A program made the position numbers and the translations under genes. Positions 63,020 to 64,000 of a DNA stretch of 64,000 nt are shown one piece after another. The stretch comes from an uncultured Arthrobacter sp. (GTDB lineage Bacteria; Actinomycetota; Actinomycetes; Actinomycetales; Micrococcaceae): NCBI RefSeq assembly GCF_947495145.1, contig NZ_CANLXP010000006.1:1-64000 (forward strand), in the 5' to 3' direction. A model generated the notes under the pieces. It was given only the letters and a program-made list of their open reading frames with translations, ran no database searches and was not told where the DNA came from. Within the stretch, counting starts at the first letter, position 1, and each line of letters starts with the position of its first letter.

Positions 63020-64000
63020 GTGACTTTCAATACAGTTGATGAGTTGACCGTCTCACCTGCCCACGGCCGGATCTACGAGGAGGGCTGGCAAAGCTGGAGC
63101 CCCACCACCACCTACGCGATCACACAGACCTCCCGCCGCCCGGAATCCGGGCTACGCCACCTGATGCGCTTCCGCCCCGGGATGGAACAGCCGGGCAGCG
63201 GGTTCCATGCCGAAGGGCTGCTCGTTGTCGATCCGGGGACAGGGGATCCGGTCCGGGTCTACGGTGCTGTGCCCGGATCTGATGCGGTGCCGTCCATCCG
63301 GGCAGAACTGGATGGGGACACGCTCAGGGTCAGTGCCGACGGACCGGTCAGCTCGTTCGACAGTCCCGATCTGGTTGCGGGCCTTACCCGGTTCGGTGAT
63401 GAATACGGCGCCGCCCGTGTTTCCCCGCTGAAGACACCGCCCGCTGTGTGGTGCAGCTGGTACCGCTACTTCGAGAACGTCACCGAACAGGACATCCTCG
63501 AGAATCTTGACGCGATCGAACGCTCCCAGCTTCCAGTGGATGTCATCCAGCTCGACGACGGTTGGGAAACCGCAGTGGGCGACTGGGCTCCCCGAACGGA
63601 CCGGTTTCCCTACCTGGCAGGAATGGCGCAGCGAATCCACTCCAGCGGCCGGCGGGCGGGAATCTGGGTGGCGCCTTTTATAGCGGGCACCCAGACGGAC
63701 CTCGCCAGGGACCATCCCGATTGGTTGATGGGACCGGCCGGCTTCAACTGGGGGCAGGAGCTGCGCGGCCTGGACCTGACCAACCCCGGATTGCGCGACT
63801 ACCTGTGGACGACCTTCCGGAACCTGCACGAAACCGGCTTCGACTACTTCAAGCTCGACTTCCTCTACGGCGGCGCCCTGCCCGGGGACCGCCTGGTTGA
63901 CGTCGGCGCTGTCGAGGCATACCGGTCGGGGCTGGAGCTGATCCGGGACGCCGTTGGCCCGGACAGCTACCTTGTCGGATGCGGTGCTCCCATCCTTCCA
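63020..64000 (+). CDS. Alpha-galactosidase, GH36 (partial, runs off the window)
   Basis: First 327 codons of a GH36-type enzyme; GTG 63020, with GGAGG 5 bases upstream. A short N-terminal beta domain (EEGWQSWSPTTTY) is followed by the catalytic barrel: VWCSWYRYFENVTEQD, VIQLDDGWE and the nucleophile Asp280 in YFKLDFLYGG. The acid/base lies beyond the edge. No signal peptide, so it acts on imported alpha-galactosides such as melibiose or raffinose, though GH36 also covers other linkages. Last visible gene of the operon. Confidence 0.9.
   Translation, partial: MTFNTVDELTVSPAHGRIYEEGWQSWSPTTTYAITQTSRRPESGLRHLMRFRPGMEQPGSGFHAEGLLVVDPGTGDPVRVYGAVPGSDAVPSIRAELDGDTLRVSADGPVSSFDSPDLVAGLTRFGDEYGAARVSPLKTPPAVWCSWYRYFENVTEQDILENLDAIERSQLPVDVIQLDDGWETAVGDWAPRTDRFPYLAGMAQRIHSSGRRAGIWVAPFIAGTQTDLARDHPDWLMGPAGFNWGQELRGLDLTNPGLRDYLWTTFRNLHETGFDYFKLDFLYGGALPGDRLVDVGAVEAYRSGLELIRDAVGPDSYLVGCGAPILP

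Overview
The window is chromosomal DNA from a high-G+C Gram-positive bacterium, most likely an Arthrobacter-type member of the Micrococcaceae. The evidence is the strong G/C bias at third codon positions, the many GTG starts, actinobacterial gene neighbourhoods (ramB-aceA-aceB, gluQRS-dnaX-recR, purS-purQ-purL), a small SRP RNA of actinobacterial type, a DesA3-like desaturase with its reductase, MpaB/DUF2236 and 13E12-type HNH proteins, and many promoters whose -10 box sits exactly 6 nt before the start codon (leaderless mRNAs). I see no transposase, phage gene, CRISPR array or rRNA.

Layout. 0-4.4 kb: a secreted subtilase with C-terminal SLH repeats behind a long non-coding leader. 4.4-10.5 kb: CGNR regulator, RamB-type regulator, glyoxylate shunt (aceA, aceB) and a FrnE-like DsbA protein. 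10.5-15.3 kb: a LytR_C protein, then a three-gene operon with two complementary multicopper-oxidase-like proteins. 15.3-21.3 kb: HAD phosphatase, glutathione peroxidase, MpaB oxygenase, acyl desaturase plus ferredoxin reductase, lipid kinase, tRNA-Ser(GGA). 21.4-27.5 kb: SRP RNA, gluQRS, dnaX, recR, lysC (with an internal beta-subunit start). 27.6-33 kb: a second large subtilase and, on the other strand, a lipoprotein with a subtilisin-inhibitor (SSI) fold. 33-36.5 kb: purSQL. 36.6-50.2 kb: small conserved membrane and metabolic proteins, a GlxA regulator, an aldo/keto reductase, an HNH protein, a hydroxyacid dehydrogenase, CorA, an HTH/DUF2975 pair, a kinase and a ThuA-like protein. 50.3-64 kb: a carbohydrate locus with a LacI regulator, a ROK kinase, a fused mannose-6-phosphate isomerase, an SGNH esterase, a ROK repressor, and an ABC importer followed by a dehydrogenase, a glycosidase, a Gfo/Idh/MocA oxidoreductase and a GH36 alpha-galactosidase that runs off the end.

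How it fits together. The carbohydrate locus looks like one regulon: LacI-type operators with an ACGTT core lie before the LacI gene, between manA and the SGNH gene, and before the sugar-binding protein. The importer has no ATPase gene here, so it probably uses a shared ATPase encoded elsewhere. The most unusual system is the multicopper-oxidase operon: one protein carries half of the trinuclear copper ligands plus the type 1 site, and the other carries the remaining half, which suggests a split heteromeric enzyme. Other notable points are three copies of a palindromic repeat with a constant 16-nt loop, a set of leaderless promoters, and in-frame tandem repeats in many genes.
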